Shown here: one piece after another, positions 36,501 through 45,394 of the stretch
Layout of the letters: each line of letters opens with the position of its first letter
Numbering within the stretch: the first letter of the stretch is position 1
Assembly: GCF_025642155.1 (NCBI RefSeq)
Contig: NZ_CP106798.1
Coordinates: forward strand, 6,634,001-6,698,000
DNA length: 64,000 nt
Direction: 5' to 3'
Origin: Streptomyces sp. HUAS 15-9
GTDB taxonomy: Bacteria > Actinomycetota > Actinomycetes > Streptomycetales > Streptomycetaceae
The notes under the pieces: generated by a model
Told to the model about the DNA's origin: nothing
Database searches by the model: none
Seen by the model: the letters and a program-made list of their open reading frames with translations, nothing else
Program-made: the position numbers and the translations under genes

Positions 36501-37068
36501 CGCGCACCGGCGGCGCGCCCAGGGTGCCCCCTGGGTCAGCGTCGACTGGGACTCCTGGCGCTTCGACGAGAACGGCTCCGGACGCATCGGCGCGGCCGCC
36601 GCGCGCACCGCGATCCGGCCCGGTCAGGCCGCCGACGTCCTTGGCGCCGTCCTGACCAGCGGCGAGGCGCAGTGTGTCGTCTCCACCGTGCCCCTGGCCG
36701 ACCGCATCGAGCGCATCCGCCGCGCCTTCGAACGGCGTCGGCAGGACGCCGCCGCGCGTGAGGGCACACCGGGCGCCCTCACCCGCGAGGAGATCGGCAG
36801 CCTCGTACGCGATGTCGTCGGAGAGATCACCGACACCCCCGGGCCGCGGGACGAGGACGAACTGCTCGCCGTCGGCTGCGACTCGCTCGCCCTGCTGGAA
36901 GTGGTGGTGCGGCTGGAGGGCGCGCTGCGGCTGAAGCTGCCCATGGCCGACCTGTGGGGCTGCTCCACCCTGGCCGACCTCGCCGACGTGTGCCGGGCGA
37001 GCGCCGGAGCACAGCGGACGGACGACGGCGACGGCGCCGAGGAGGCGTTGCGCTATCTCGCCGGCTGA
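33535..37068 (+). CDS. AT-less PKS module KS-KR-ACP
   Basis: This 1177-aa protein starts at GTG 33535. The KS (about 1-430) is complete: Cys174 in QSACSSA, EGHGTGT and ANIGHL. After a linker with an LPGYPWQGERLW tail there is no acyltransferase. A KR with an intact cofactor loop (TGGLGRIG) follows at about 820-1000, but the usual catalytic Tyr in YAAAN is His979 (GVHSVAN), so it may not reduce. The ACP has CDSLALL with Ser1117. It would extend the aminoacyl group by one unit, probably malonyl delivered in trans by the AT at 9.9 kb, and leave a beta-keto product. It sits directly behind the A-T gene. Confidence 0.9.
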   Translation: MNPQSTAPHHPDIAVIGMAAELPGADDLDAFWENIRAGEESITHGSPRVVEDPATGRRRVHARGVLKDVRRFDAEFFGIPRREAEVLDPQHRRLLELSWNAMEDAGYDPYRVRESVAVYTSVGPNTYYGTRDFGARSAAERMLIQLSNGPDTLPTRISYKLGLTGESVNVQSACSSAAVAVHLACEALRAGRADMALVGAASISALETLAYEHQDGFILSADGSTRAYDKGASGYVEGDGAGVLVLRRLEDALERRDNVHAVIKSSAVNNDGRAKAGYSAPSVAGQSQVISAALEASGVPADTIAMVEGHGTGTQVGDPIEVRGLARAYRAFTDRTDYCALGSVKANIGHLCFASGIAGLLKAVLCLKHGELPPMAVLEEVNPDIDFTDTPFYLNRTVEPWPQPGPRRAGVSCFGMGGTNAHFILEQAPDPAAGSEGSGPGRTLPVVLSARSDEALAEAKRRLATHLRAHPDTDLVALAHTLATGRRPLAHRWAVSADSTDALLRALDGAPPAPDGSRAAELARTWAEGGDANWDEVFDAADRRRVSLPGYPWQGERLWIEAAPADAEGAVELEAQEQAPVTEWLHRPAWERTALPRPYLTGDLPPVDGVTLLLGDGDGGPADELAAELTAAGRTVLHVAPGGRFEVTDDHHAVVRPTVAEDFRQLVDWAVARGGSVAEAVHLWAYGAPADQDTGIARGALAVLHLVQALAAARQSADLWIGTENAQTAAAPRAAATASGEAHRTLRLEASAVLGLCRVVPQEHPELRCHAVDFALDTPPAQAAAGLLAEMASPSGDPEVVYRGGDRLLPTVEQLPAPDGGPVPVPVRPGGVYLVTGGLGRIGLVMAELFARTAPVRLALVSRTPDADAPGVRRLRDLGAEVLVLGADVADETAMRSVVDVVHARWGAIDGVVHSAGIEESRNFSFIADTGTERALAALRPKVPGVAVLDRVTRDEPLEFCLVCSSLDTLLGGIAFGVHSVANRYLDSYAHRRRAQGAPWVSVDWDSWRFDENGSGRIGAAAARTAIRPGQAADVLGAVLTSGEAQCVVSTVPLADRIERIRRAFERRRQDAAAREGTPGALTREEIGSLVRDVVGEITDTPGPRDEDELLAVGCDSLALLEVVVRLEGALRLKLPMADLWGCSTLADLADVCRASAGAQRTDDGDGAEEALRYLAG

Positions 37069-37152
37069 CGCGGCACTGCGCTCCGCGATCTGTGCGGAGC
37101 GCTCCCGGGACCTCCACCACAGGCGTCTCGCCAAGACGCCGGCCGAAGACAG

Positions 37153-38364
37153 GTGACCGAACCGATGGAATTCGACCTTGCCAGGGCCCGCGCCGACACA
37201 CCGGGTGTCGCCCATGTCGTGCACCTGAACAACGCGGGCGCGAGCCTGGCCCCGCGCGCGGTGACCGACGCGATGACCCAGCACCTCGCGCTGGAGAGCA
37301 GAGTGGGCGCGTACGAGGCCGCCGAACGCGCCCACGAGGCGGTCGGCCGCGCCCATGACGCTCTCGCGGCGCTGCTGAACGCACGCCCCGACGAGATCGC
37401 GATCCTGGACAGCGCGAGCCGCTCCTGGGGGATGGCGCTGTCCAGCATCCCGCTGCGGCCGGGCGATCGGGTGCTGATGTCACCCGTCGAGTACGGCGGC
37501 AACCACATCTCGCTGCTCCATCTCGCCGAACGCACCGGCGTCCAGGTGGAGTTCCTGCCAATCGACGGCGACGGCCTCGTCGATGTCGCCGCGCTGGAGG
37601 AGTGTCTGGACGAGCGGGTCAAGCTCGTGGCCATGGCTCACGTCCCCATGCACGACGGCCTGGTGAACCCGGTCGCCGAGGTGGGCAAGGTGGTGCGCGG
37701 GACCGACGCCCTGTTCCTCGTGGACGCCTGCCAGTCGGTGGGCCAGCTGCCGGTGGACGTCCAGGACTTCGGCTGCGACCTGCTGGTGGGCTGCGGCCGC
37801 AAGTACCTGCGCGGTCCGCGCGGCACCGGCTTCCTCTACGTCGACCGTGCGGTCGCCCCCCTCCTCACCCCGGCGGTGCTGGGCCTGGACGGCGTCGAGT
37901 GGCATGCCGGGGCGTACCGGCTCGCCCCCGGCGCACGCCGCTTCGAGACCTGGGAGGTCAACGCCGCGGCCCGGATCGGGCTCGGGGTGGCCGTCGACTA
38001 CGCCCGCGGCTGGGGCGTGGAGCGCACCTGGCAGCGGATCCGCTCCCTGGCCGCCGGACTCCGCGCCGACCTGGCCGGGATGCGGGGTGTCACGGTGGAG
38101 GACCGGGGCGTGGAGCGGTGCGGCAACATCGCCGTCACCTTCGCCGGCCTCGACCCCTTCCAGGTGCGGGCCGAGCTGCTGCGAGCCGGCATCAACAGCT
38201 GGGTGTGCCTCGACAACGCCGCCTGCCACGACATGCAACAGCGCGGCCTCGACCGCCTGTTACGGATCTCCGTCCACTACTACAACAGCGAGGCCGAGCT
38301 GGCGCGGCTCTGCTCGGTGCTCGACGGTCTGACCTCAGGAACGAAGGCGAGGGCGTGCGTATGA
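37153..38364 (+). CDS. PLP-dependent class V aminotransferase-fold enzyme (isopenicillin-N-epimerase/EgtE-like)
   Basis: This 403-aa protein has HLNNAGASLAP at the N-terminus, LVDACQSVGQLPVDV (cofactor Asp and Gln) and GCGRKYLRGPRGTGFLYV with Schiff-base Lys217. The fold group includes epimerases, C-S lyases, kynureninase-like enzymes and desulfurases. The mobile Cys loop of SufS is not evident. The start is GTG 37153 or ATG 37165. The thioesterase follows with ATGA overlap. It could act on the amino acid or a sulfur-containing intermediate. Some PLP enzymes in natural-product pathways use SAM as a gamma-substituted amino acid donor and release MTA, which would fit the mtn genes, but nothing in the sequence proves this. 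Confidence 0.85.
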   Translation: MTEPMEFDLARARADTPGVAHVVHLNNAGASLAPRAVTDAMTQHLALESRVGAYEAAERAHEAVGRAHDALAALLNARPDEIAILDSASRSWGMALSSIPLRPGDRVLMSPVEYGGNHISLLHLAERTGVQVEFLPIDGDGLVDVAALEECLDERVKLVAMAHVPMHDGLVNPVAEVGKVVRGTDALFLVDACQSVGQLPVDVQDFGCDLLVGCGRKYLRGPRGTGFLYVDRAVAPLLTPAVLGLDGVEWHAGAYRLAPGARRFETWEVNAAARIGLGVAVDYARGWGVERTWQRIRSLAAGLRADLAGMRGVTVEDRGVERCGNIAVTFAGLDPFQVRAELLRAGINSWVCLDNAACHDMQQRGLDRLLRISVHYYNSEAELARLCSVLDGLTSGTKARACV

Positions 38365-39158
38365 CGGCAACGGAGTGGATCAAGCGGCCCCGTCCGCGTC
38401 CCGAGGCTCGCTCCAGGGCGTTCTGCGTCCCGCACGCCGGGGCGGGACCGTCGTACTACGCGCACTGGGTCTCCGAACTCCCCGAGGACGTGGAGCTGTG
38501 CCTGGTGCATCTGCCGGGGCGCGAGGCACGGCTGACCGAGCTGCCGATCGACGACATCACGGCCATCGCCCAGCGCGTCGGCCGCGCCTGCGCGGACCTG
38601 CTCGACCTGCCCTTCGTCCTCCTCGGGCACAGCATGGGCGCGCTCGTCGCCTATGAGACGGCACGGCGGCTCACCGTCGCGCCCCGCCGGCTGTTCGTCT
38701 CCGCCTGCCCGCCCGCGCACCGGCTGGTGGAGGAGCCACCCCTCGCGCACCTGCCCGACGAAGAGTTCCTCGCGGAGGTCCGCCGCGCCTACCAGGGCAT
38801 ACCGGACGAGCTGTGGAACGACCGGGCCCTCATGCGGATGATGCTGCCCGCCATGCGCGCCGACTTCGCCGCGTACGAGACCTACGAGTGGATCCGGCGC
38901 ACCCCGCTGACCTGCCCCGTCACCGTGCTGGGCGGCTCCGCGGACGCCCTGGTGCCCACCGCCTCGCTCGCCGGCTGGGCCGAACTCACCGAAGGACACT
39001 GCGAGGTCGAGGTGTTCGACGGCGGGCACTTCTATCTCACCCAGGCCCGCCACGAGGTCCAGCGCATGGTCACCGCGGCGCTCACGACGGACGAGGCCGC
39101 GGACCCGGTGGCCGTGGCGGTGGCCGGCGCCGGCCGGGACCGAGGAGCCGGGACATGA
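38361..39158 (+). CDS. Thioesterase (type II-like alpha/beta hydrolase)
   Basis: This 265-aa protein has a CVPHAGAGPSYY oxyanion segment, the GHSMG nucleophile motif with Ser91, a VLGGSADALV Asp strand and FDGGHFYL for the catalytic His. The pattern is that of discrete TEs of NRPS/PKS systems. It overlaps the PLP gene by ATGA at the front and the GNAT-fold gene at the back. Since neither the A-T nor the KS-KR-ACP protein carries a TE domain, this enzyme may be the releasing enzyme rather than only an editing one. Confidence 0.9.
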   Translation: MTATEWIKRPRPRPEARSRAFCVPHAGAGPSYYAHWVSELPEDVELCLVHLPGREARLTELPIDDITAIAQRVGRACADLLDLPFVLLGHSMGALVAYETARRLTVAPRRLFVSACPPAHRLVEEPPLAHLPDEEFLAEVRRAYQGIPDELWNDRALMRMMLPAMRADFAAYETYEWIRRTPLTCPVTVLGGSADALVPTASLAGWAELTEGHCEVEVFDGGHFYLTQARHEVQRMVTAALTTDEAADPVAVAVAGAGRDRGAGT

Positions 39159-40309
39159 CCGTATGGACGACCGACAGCCTGGCGGAGGCACGCGAGACGG
39201 GCTGGGACACCGTCGTACCGCCCGACGACCTCTTCCGCTCCCCGGGCTGGCTGGCGCTGGAGAGCGAACAGACCAACATCCCGCCCCGGTACTACTTGGC
39301 GGGTGAGCCCGGACGGGCCGAGGCGGGCCTGTCCTGCTACCCGCTCGACGCCTCCTCGGAACCCTGGCCGTTCATGCGCGTGGACCGGACCGTGCGCATG
39401 CTCGCCGGCGCCCGTGGCATCGAACCGGACGAGGACACCGCCCGTGCCGTCGACGCGCTGCTGCCCACCCGGCTGTTCGGCGGGCGCAGGGTCCCCGACA
39501 CGGCGCTCGTCACGGCGCCCGGGCTGCCCGAGGACCGGCGCCGGCACCGGATCGCCGAACTGGTCGAGGCCGCCGAGGACGACGCGCGGGCCGCCGGCGC
39601 GGCCAGCTCCGCCTTCCTCTTCGTCGCCGCGTCCGACACCGGGCTGCGGGACGTCCTGCGGGAGCGCGGCCACGCCGAGTTCCCCACCGCCCACTACTCC
39701 ACCCTGCGGCTGCCCGAGCCGGGCTTCGAGGGGTATCTGAGCCTGCTGCCCAGCGACCGCCGGCGCAAGGTGCGTTACGAGCGCCGCCGTCTCGAGGCGG
39801 CCGGCGTCGGCTTCCGGACAGAGCCCCTCACGCCAGGCCTGACCGGGGAACTGGTGCCGCTGCTGCTGAAGCACGGCAGCAAGTACGGGCACGCCTACGC
39901 CCCGGAGGCGATGACCCGGACCCTGCACCTGCATGCCACGCACTGCGGCGCGGACGCCGAGGTCATCACCGCCCGTTCCGAGGACGGCGCGGTGCGCGGC
40001 TTCTCGCTGGTCGTGCGCCGGGGCACGCGTCTGTACATCCGCCTGACCGGCTACGACTACGACTGGCAGGGCAAGCTGCCGCTGTACTTCGCCCTGTGCT
40101 TCTACGAACCGGTGGAGCACGCGAGCCGGATCGGCGCGACCACACTCGACTACGCCGTCGCCTCCGAAAGCACCAAGCTGTCCCGTGGCTGCACGCAGGA
40201 ACGGCGCTTCGGCTACGTCAAGGCGTTCGACTCGACGACGCACACGAGCGTCGCCCGCCTGCTCGCCCGCCTGGGCGACGACCCGGCAGACCGGAGGACA
40301 GCCCCATGA
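39155..40309 (+). CDS. GNAT-fold acyl/aminoacyltransferase-like protein (FemAB/peptidogalycan-type)
   Basis: This 384-aa protein resembles the double-GNAT group around FemAB and peptidogalycan-biosynthesis proteins (Acetyltransf_6/DUF482). Visible elements are LPSDRRRKVRYERRRLEAAG, a KHGSKYGHAYAPEAMTR helix and a closing LDYAVASESTKLSRGCTQERRFGY segment typical of that family. Members transfer acyl or aminoacyl groups to amines, some from aminoacyl-tRNA. The AHL synthases, which use SAM and release MTA, share the GNAT fold. The stop overlaps the start of the MTA phosphorylase gene (ATGA), so an MTA-linked reaction is a tempting but unproven idea. Confidence 0.75.
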   Translation: MTVWTTDSLAEARETGWDTVVPPDDLFRSPGWLALESEQTNIPPRYYLAGEPGRAEAGLSCYPLDASSEPWPFMRVDRTVRMLAGARGIEPDEDTARAVDALLPTRLFGGRRVPDTALVTAPGLPEDRRRHRIAELVEAAEDDARAAGAASSAFLFVAASDTGLRDVLRERGHAEFPTAHYSTLRLPEPGFEGYLSLLPSDRRRKVRYERRRLEAAGVGFRTEPLTPGLTGELVPLLLKHGSKYGHAYAPEAMTRTLHLHATHCGADAEVITARSEDGAVRGFSLVVRRGTRLYIRLTGYDYDWQGKLPLYFALCFYEPVEHASRIGATTLDYAVASESTKLSRGCTQERRFGYVKAFDSTTHTSVARLLARLGDDPADRRTAP

Positions 40310-41121
40310 CCGCAACGACCCAGGCCGCCCCGACCCTGGGCGTCATCGGTGGCAGCGGCTTCTACCAACTGCTCGAAGACGCCGAGGAATTCACCGTCGA
40401 CACGCCCTACGGCGCGCCGTCCGACGCCGTTGCCGTCGGTTCGGTGGCCGGGCGCCGGGTGGCGTTCCTGCCCCGGCACGGCCGCACCCACGCCCATCCG
40501 CCCCACCGCATCAACTACCGGGCCAACCTGTGGGCCCTGCGCGCCCTCGGGGTGCGTCAGGTGCTCGCCCCCTGCGCGGTGGGATCGCTGCGCCGCGACC
40601 ACGGCCCCGGTGCCGTCGTCGTACCGGATCAGCTGGTGGACCGCACGAGTGGGCGGACGCGGACCTTCTTCGACCAGGGGGCGCTGCACGTGCCCTTCGC
40701 GGACCCGTACTGCCCCGACGGGCGCGGCGCCGTCCTCAAGGGTGCGGCGGCCGTCGGTGCCGACGCGCACGACGGCGGCACCATGGTGGTCGTCGAAGGA
40801 CCCCGGTTCTCCACCCGCGCCGAGTCCCAGTGGTTCGCGGCGGCCGGCTGGTCGCTGGTCAACATGACCGGACAGCCGGAGGCCGCTCTGGCCCGCGAAC
40901 TCGCCCTCTGCTACACGTCGATCGCCCTGGTCACCGACTACGACGCGGGCCTGGGCGTCGGTGAGGGCGTGCAGCAGGACGATGTCTTCGCGGAGTTCGC
41001 GCGCAATTCCGCCCGCATGCGGGAGATCGTTCTGGAGACGGTACGGCGGCTGCCGGAGCAGCGGACGTGCCCGTGCCCCGGGTCCCTGACCGGAATGGAT
41101 CTCCCCTTCGAACTGCCGTGA
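40306..41121 (+). CDS. mtnP: S-methyl-5'-thioadenosine phosphorylase
   Basis: This 271-aa enzyme cleaves MTA with phosphate to adenine and methylthioribose-1-phosphate, the entry step of the salvage route. Motifs are GVIGGSGFYQL (phosphate loop), PRHGRTHAHPPHRINYRANLWA, VEGPRFSTRAES, NMTGQPEA (sugar/methylthio site) and TDYDAG (base site). The methionine-containing NMTGQPEA run and Asp-x-Asp are typical of MTAP/PNP family II. It is the last gene of the A-T to mtnP operon, overlapped by the GNAT-fold gene, and convergent with the sufS-like gene. Confidence 0.94.
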   Translation: MTATTQAAPTLGVIGGSGFYQLLEDAEEFTVDTPYGAPSDAVAVGSVAGRRVAFLPRHGRTHAHPPHRINYRANLWALRALGVRQVLAPCAVGSLRRDHGPGAVVVPDQLVDRTSGRTRTFFDQGALHVPFADPYCPDGRGAVLKGAAAVGADAHDGGTMVVVEGPRFSTRAESQWFAAAGWSLVNMTGQPEAALARELALCYTSIALVTDYDAGLGVGEGVQQDDVFAEFARNSARMREIVLETVRRLPEQRTCPCPGSLTGMDLPFELP

Positions 41122-41160
41122 ACCGACCGGTCCGCGCCGCGCGGCGGGAGGACGGCACCG

Positions 41161-42420
<1,260 letters not shown>

Positions 42421-42529
42421 CTATCGTCCTTCCTCCGCTTACCTAACGGAATCTATCCCATTTCTCAGTGAGGAAGGGGCTCGCAGGGGAGTTGGACCTC
42501 CGTCCGGCCCAGCGCCTAGGTTTCGGGGC

Positions 42530-43252
42530 ATGGGAGATGTCTCGCGTCGACGTCTGATCCTCCTGGACGGGGCGGCCGCACTCGGGTTCGCGCTGCTCCC
42601 TCAACTGTCGTTGGTGCGGCCGGACACCGGTGGCGCGCCCGGTGCGGTCAGCGCCTGTCTGCTCTCGCTCGGCAGCGCGCTGCCGCTCGCCGTACGGCGG
42701 TTGTGGCCCGTTCCGGTCTTCGTGATCGTCCTCGTCGCCTCCTGCGCGGCACTGGCCGCCGGTCTCGGCCCGGCCGTCTTCCTCGCCGCCGCCTACGCCC
42801 TGTACCCGGTCGCGACGACGCGGCCGCGGCAGCCCGGGAGGTCGGCCGTCCTCGTTGGCAGGGCGAGCGCGGCGGGCGCGGCCCTGCTGACCGTGACGGG
42901 CGGGCAGCACTACGCGGGCGGGACCCGGGCGGTGCAACTGCTGTTCGGGCTGCTGGTCCTCGGCGCCACCTGGGCCGGCGGTGCGGCCGTCCGGGAACGA
43001 CGCGAGAGCCTGCGGCGGGCCATCGACCAGGCGGCCGAACAGGCCAAGGTCGAGGAGCGCATACGGATCGCCCGGGACATCCATGACGTCGTCACGCACA
43101 GCGTGGGCCTGATCGCGATCAAGGCCGGTGTCGCCAACCATGTGGTGGACACCCACCCCGAGGAGGCGAGGGAGGCGCTGACCGTCATCGAGGACGTCAG
43201 CCGCCGGGCGCTGCGCGACATGCGGGCCACCCTCAGGGTGCTGCGCAGAGAA
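42530..43252 (+). pseudogene. Truncated sensor histidine kinase (HATPase domain missing)
   Basis: From ATG 42530 the frame encodes four to five membrane helices and a HisKA_3 dimerisation domain (RIARDIHDVVTHSVGLIAI with the phospho-His, then RRALRDMRATLRVLR). Right after RREG, where the ATP-binding domain should begin, similarity stops. The next bases encode, in another frame, the last part of an ABC ATPase. The frame runs on without meaning to 43348. This is NarX/DesK-class kinase sequence cut by a deletion, so it should not phosphorylate the response regulator at 44568. Confidence 0.85.
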
Positions 43253-43743
43253 GGGCCGCCGCCCTCCTGGGCGACCCGCCCGTGCTGGTGCTCGACGAAC
43301 CGGTCAACGGGCTCGACACGGAGGGCATCCGGTGGCTGCGCGACCTGATGCGCTCGATGGCCGCCGAGGGCCGGACCGTACTCGTCTCCAGCCATCTGAT
43401 GAGCGAGATGTCCATGGTCGCCGACCATCTGATCGTCATCAGCCGCGGCCGGCTCCTCGCGGACACGAGCATGCCGGACTTCATCCAGCGCCACGGGCGG
43501 CCGTACGTGCGTGTCCGCACCCCGGACACCGAGGGGTTCGGCAGGGAACTGGAACGCAACGGCGCCTCCCTGGCCCGTACCGCGGACGGCGGTCTGGACG
43601 TCGTCGGCATGCCGGCCGGAGAGATCAGTCGGCTCGCGGCGCTGGGCGGCTTCCCGCTCGACGAACTGAGCACCCACGCGGGATCCCTGGAGGAGACCTT
43701 CCTCGAAGTCATCGCGGAGGGAGGCGGGAACACCCGTGTCTGA
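43253..43743 (+). pseudogene. C-terminal remnant of an ABC transporter ATPase
   Basis: From about 43261 the frame reads ALLGDPPVLVLDEPVNGLDT (Walker B and D-loop), then VSSHLMSEM (switch His) and a normal DrrA-like C-terminal domain to TGA 43743. The Walker A loop, Q-loop and signature motif are gone. The junction with the kinase fragment lies around 43250-43262. Translation might start at GTG 43282, but the product could not bind ATP normally. The permease gene overlaps its stop. Confidence 0.85.
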
Positions 43744-44488
43744 GACGCTCGCGGCCGTCCGCGCCGAGACCACCAAGCTGCGCGGCATCCGTGGCACGCA
43801 CCTCTCGCTGCTGGTGTTCGCCGTGGTCAGCATCCTCGTCGCCGCCCTCGACGGCTGGTCCGCGAAGGGCGCGCTGGAGTCCGGCAACCCCGCCCTGCGC
43901 TCGGACTTCACCCCCCAGCAGGCCGGTCTGGACGGCATCCTCTACGGCCAGTTGGCGCTGATCGTGTTCGGTGTGCTCGTCGTCACCAGCGAGTACACGT
44001 CCGGCATGATGCGCGTCTCGCTGCTCGCCGTGCCCCGGCGCGGCCGGCTCTATGCCGCCAAGACGGCCGTCACCGCCGTGGCCGCGCTGGGCGTCTCCGT
44101 TCCCGTCACTGTCCTCGGCTATCTGGTCACCCAGTGGGCGCTGGGATCCCACGGCGCCTCGCCGGCCGCGAGCGGCGTCCCGCGCGCCCTGGCCGGCGCG
44201 GTCGTGTATCTGACCCTGATGTGCCTCTTCGCGGCCGGTATCGCGGCGATCGCCCGAAGCGCCGTCGTTCCGATGGCTGTTCTGCTGCCGATGGTGCTCG
44301 CCGGGACACACATCCTGTCCCTCATCGGAGCGACCGAGGAGATGGCGCGGTACTTCCCCGACCAGGCCGGAAGGGAACTGCTCACCGTCGACTCGCCGCA
44401 CACGGCCTTCGGTTTCACGGTACTGCTCGGCTGGACCGTCGCCGCTCTCCTGTGGGGCTGGATCCGCCACCACCGCTGGGACACCTGA
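43736..44488 (+). CDS. ABC-2 type transporter permease
   Basis: This 250-aa membrane protein starts at GTG 43736 and has about six hydrophobic helices, an N-terminal AAVRAETTKLRGIRGTHLSL segment and a TSEYTSGMMRVSLLAVPRR loop typical of ABC-2 permeases. It pairs with the ATPase whose remnant overlaps its start. Because the ATPase has lost its N-terminal half, the transporter is probably inactive unless another ATPase helps. Confidence 0.85.
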   Translation: MSETLAAVRAETTKLRGIRGTHLSLLVFAVVSILVAALDGWSAKGALESGNPALRSDFTPQQAGLDGILYGQLALIVFGVLVVTSEYTSGMMRVSLLAVPRRGRLYAAKTAVTAVAALGVSVPVTVLGYLVTQWALGSHGASPAASGVPRALAGAVVYLTLMCLFAAGIAAIARSAVVPMAVLLPMVLAGTHILSLIGATEEMARYFPDQAGRELLTVDSPHTAFGFTVLLGWTVAALLWGWIRHHRWDT

Positions 44489-44567
44489 CGGCACCGGCAA
44501 GTCGATGACCGAGCGCGGCTAAACTGCGGCCGATCGTCAACCTTCACGAGCGGACGAGGAACACGCG

Positions 44568-45242
44568 ATGGCCGAGGCGGTCCGGGTGCTGATCGCGGAC
44601 GACCAGGGGCTGTTGCGCGGAAGCTTTCGGGTCCTGGTCGACTCCACGCCCGGCATGGAGGTCGTCGGCGAGGCGGGCGACGGCGCCACGGCGGTCCGGC
44701 TCGCGCGTGAACTCACCCCGGACGTCGTCCTGATGGATCTGCGCATGCCGGTCCTCGACGGCATCGCGGCCACCCGGGAGATCTGCTCCGACGAGACGCT
44801 GGCCGGGGTCCGGGTGCTGGCCCTCACCATGTTCGACATGGACGAGTACGTCTACCCGGCCCTCCAGGCCGGCGCCAGCGGCTTCATGCTCAAGGACGCC
44901 TCACCGTCCGAACTGGTCGACGGCATCCGGGTCATCGCCACCGGGGAGGGCGTACTGGCGCCCACGGTCACCCGGCGCCTCATCGCGAGCTTCTCCCGCC
45001 GCTGCGAGGCGACTCGGCCGCAACCGCGGCTCGTCGGACTCACCAAGCGGGAACAGGAAGTCCTCGTACTGATCGCGAACGGGCTGTCCAACACGGAGAT
45101 CTCCGCACACCTCGTGATCAGCATGCCGACGGTCAAGACCCACGTCGGCAGCCTCCTGGCGAAGCTGCACGCCCGGGACCGCGCGCAGCTGGTCATCATC
45201 GCGTATGAGAGCGGCCTCGCCGAGCGCGGCATGCCGACCTGA
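44568..45242 (+). CDS. NarL/FixJ-family response regulator
   Basis: This 224-aa protein has a receiver domain (VLIADDQGLLRGSF acidic pocket, phospho-Asp in PDVVLMDLRMP, conserved Thr in VLALTMF, Lys in GFMLKDASP) and a C-terminal LuxR helix-turn-helix (LTKREQEVLVLIANGLSNTEIS, then MPTVKTHVGSLLAKL). It belonged with the kinase now truncated at 42530-43252, which makes it an orphan regulator. An ATG at 44568 follows GAGGAAC. Confidence 0.92.
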   Translation: MAEAVRVLIADDQGLLRGSFRVLVDSTPGMEVVGEAGDGATAVRLARELTPDVVLMDLRMPVLDGIAATREICSDETLAGVRVLALTMFDMDEYVYPALQAGASGFMLKDASPSELVDGIRVIATGEGVLAPTVTRRLIASFSRRCEATRPQPRLVGLTKREQEVLVLIANGLSNTEISAHLVISMPTVKTHVGSLLAKLHARDRAQLVIIAYESGLAERGMPT

Positions 45243-45394
45243 CCACGACGACCGCCGGGCGGTATGGCTGGGCCCGCGGTACGGAAGGAGCGGGGCGACC
45301 ACACGTGCTGCAAGCGCCCCTTTAGCCCGCCGTCGGAAGATCCCTCTGACCTGGGTTCGCGAACCGTGCGGGCCGTGCGAGACATGCGAGGGGG

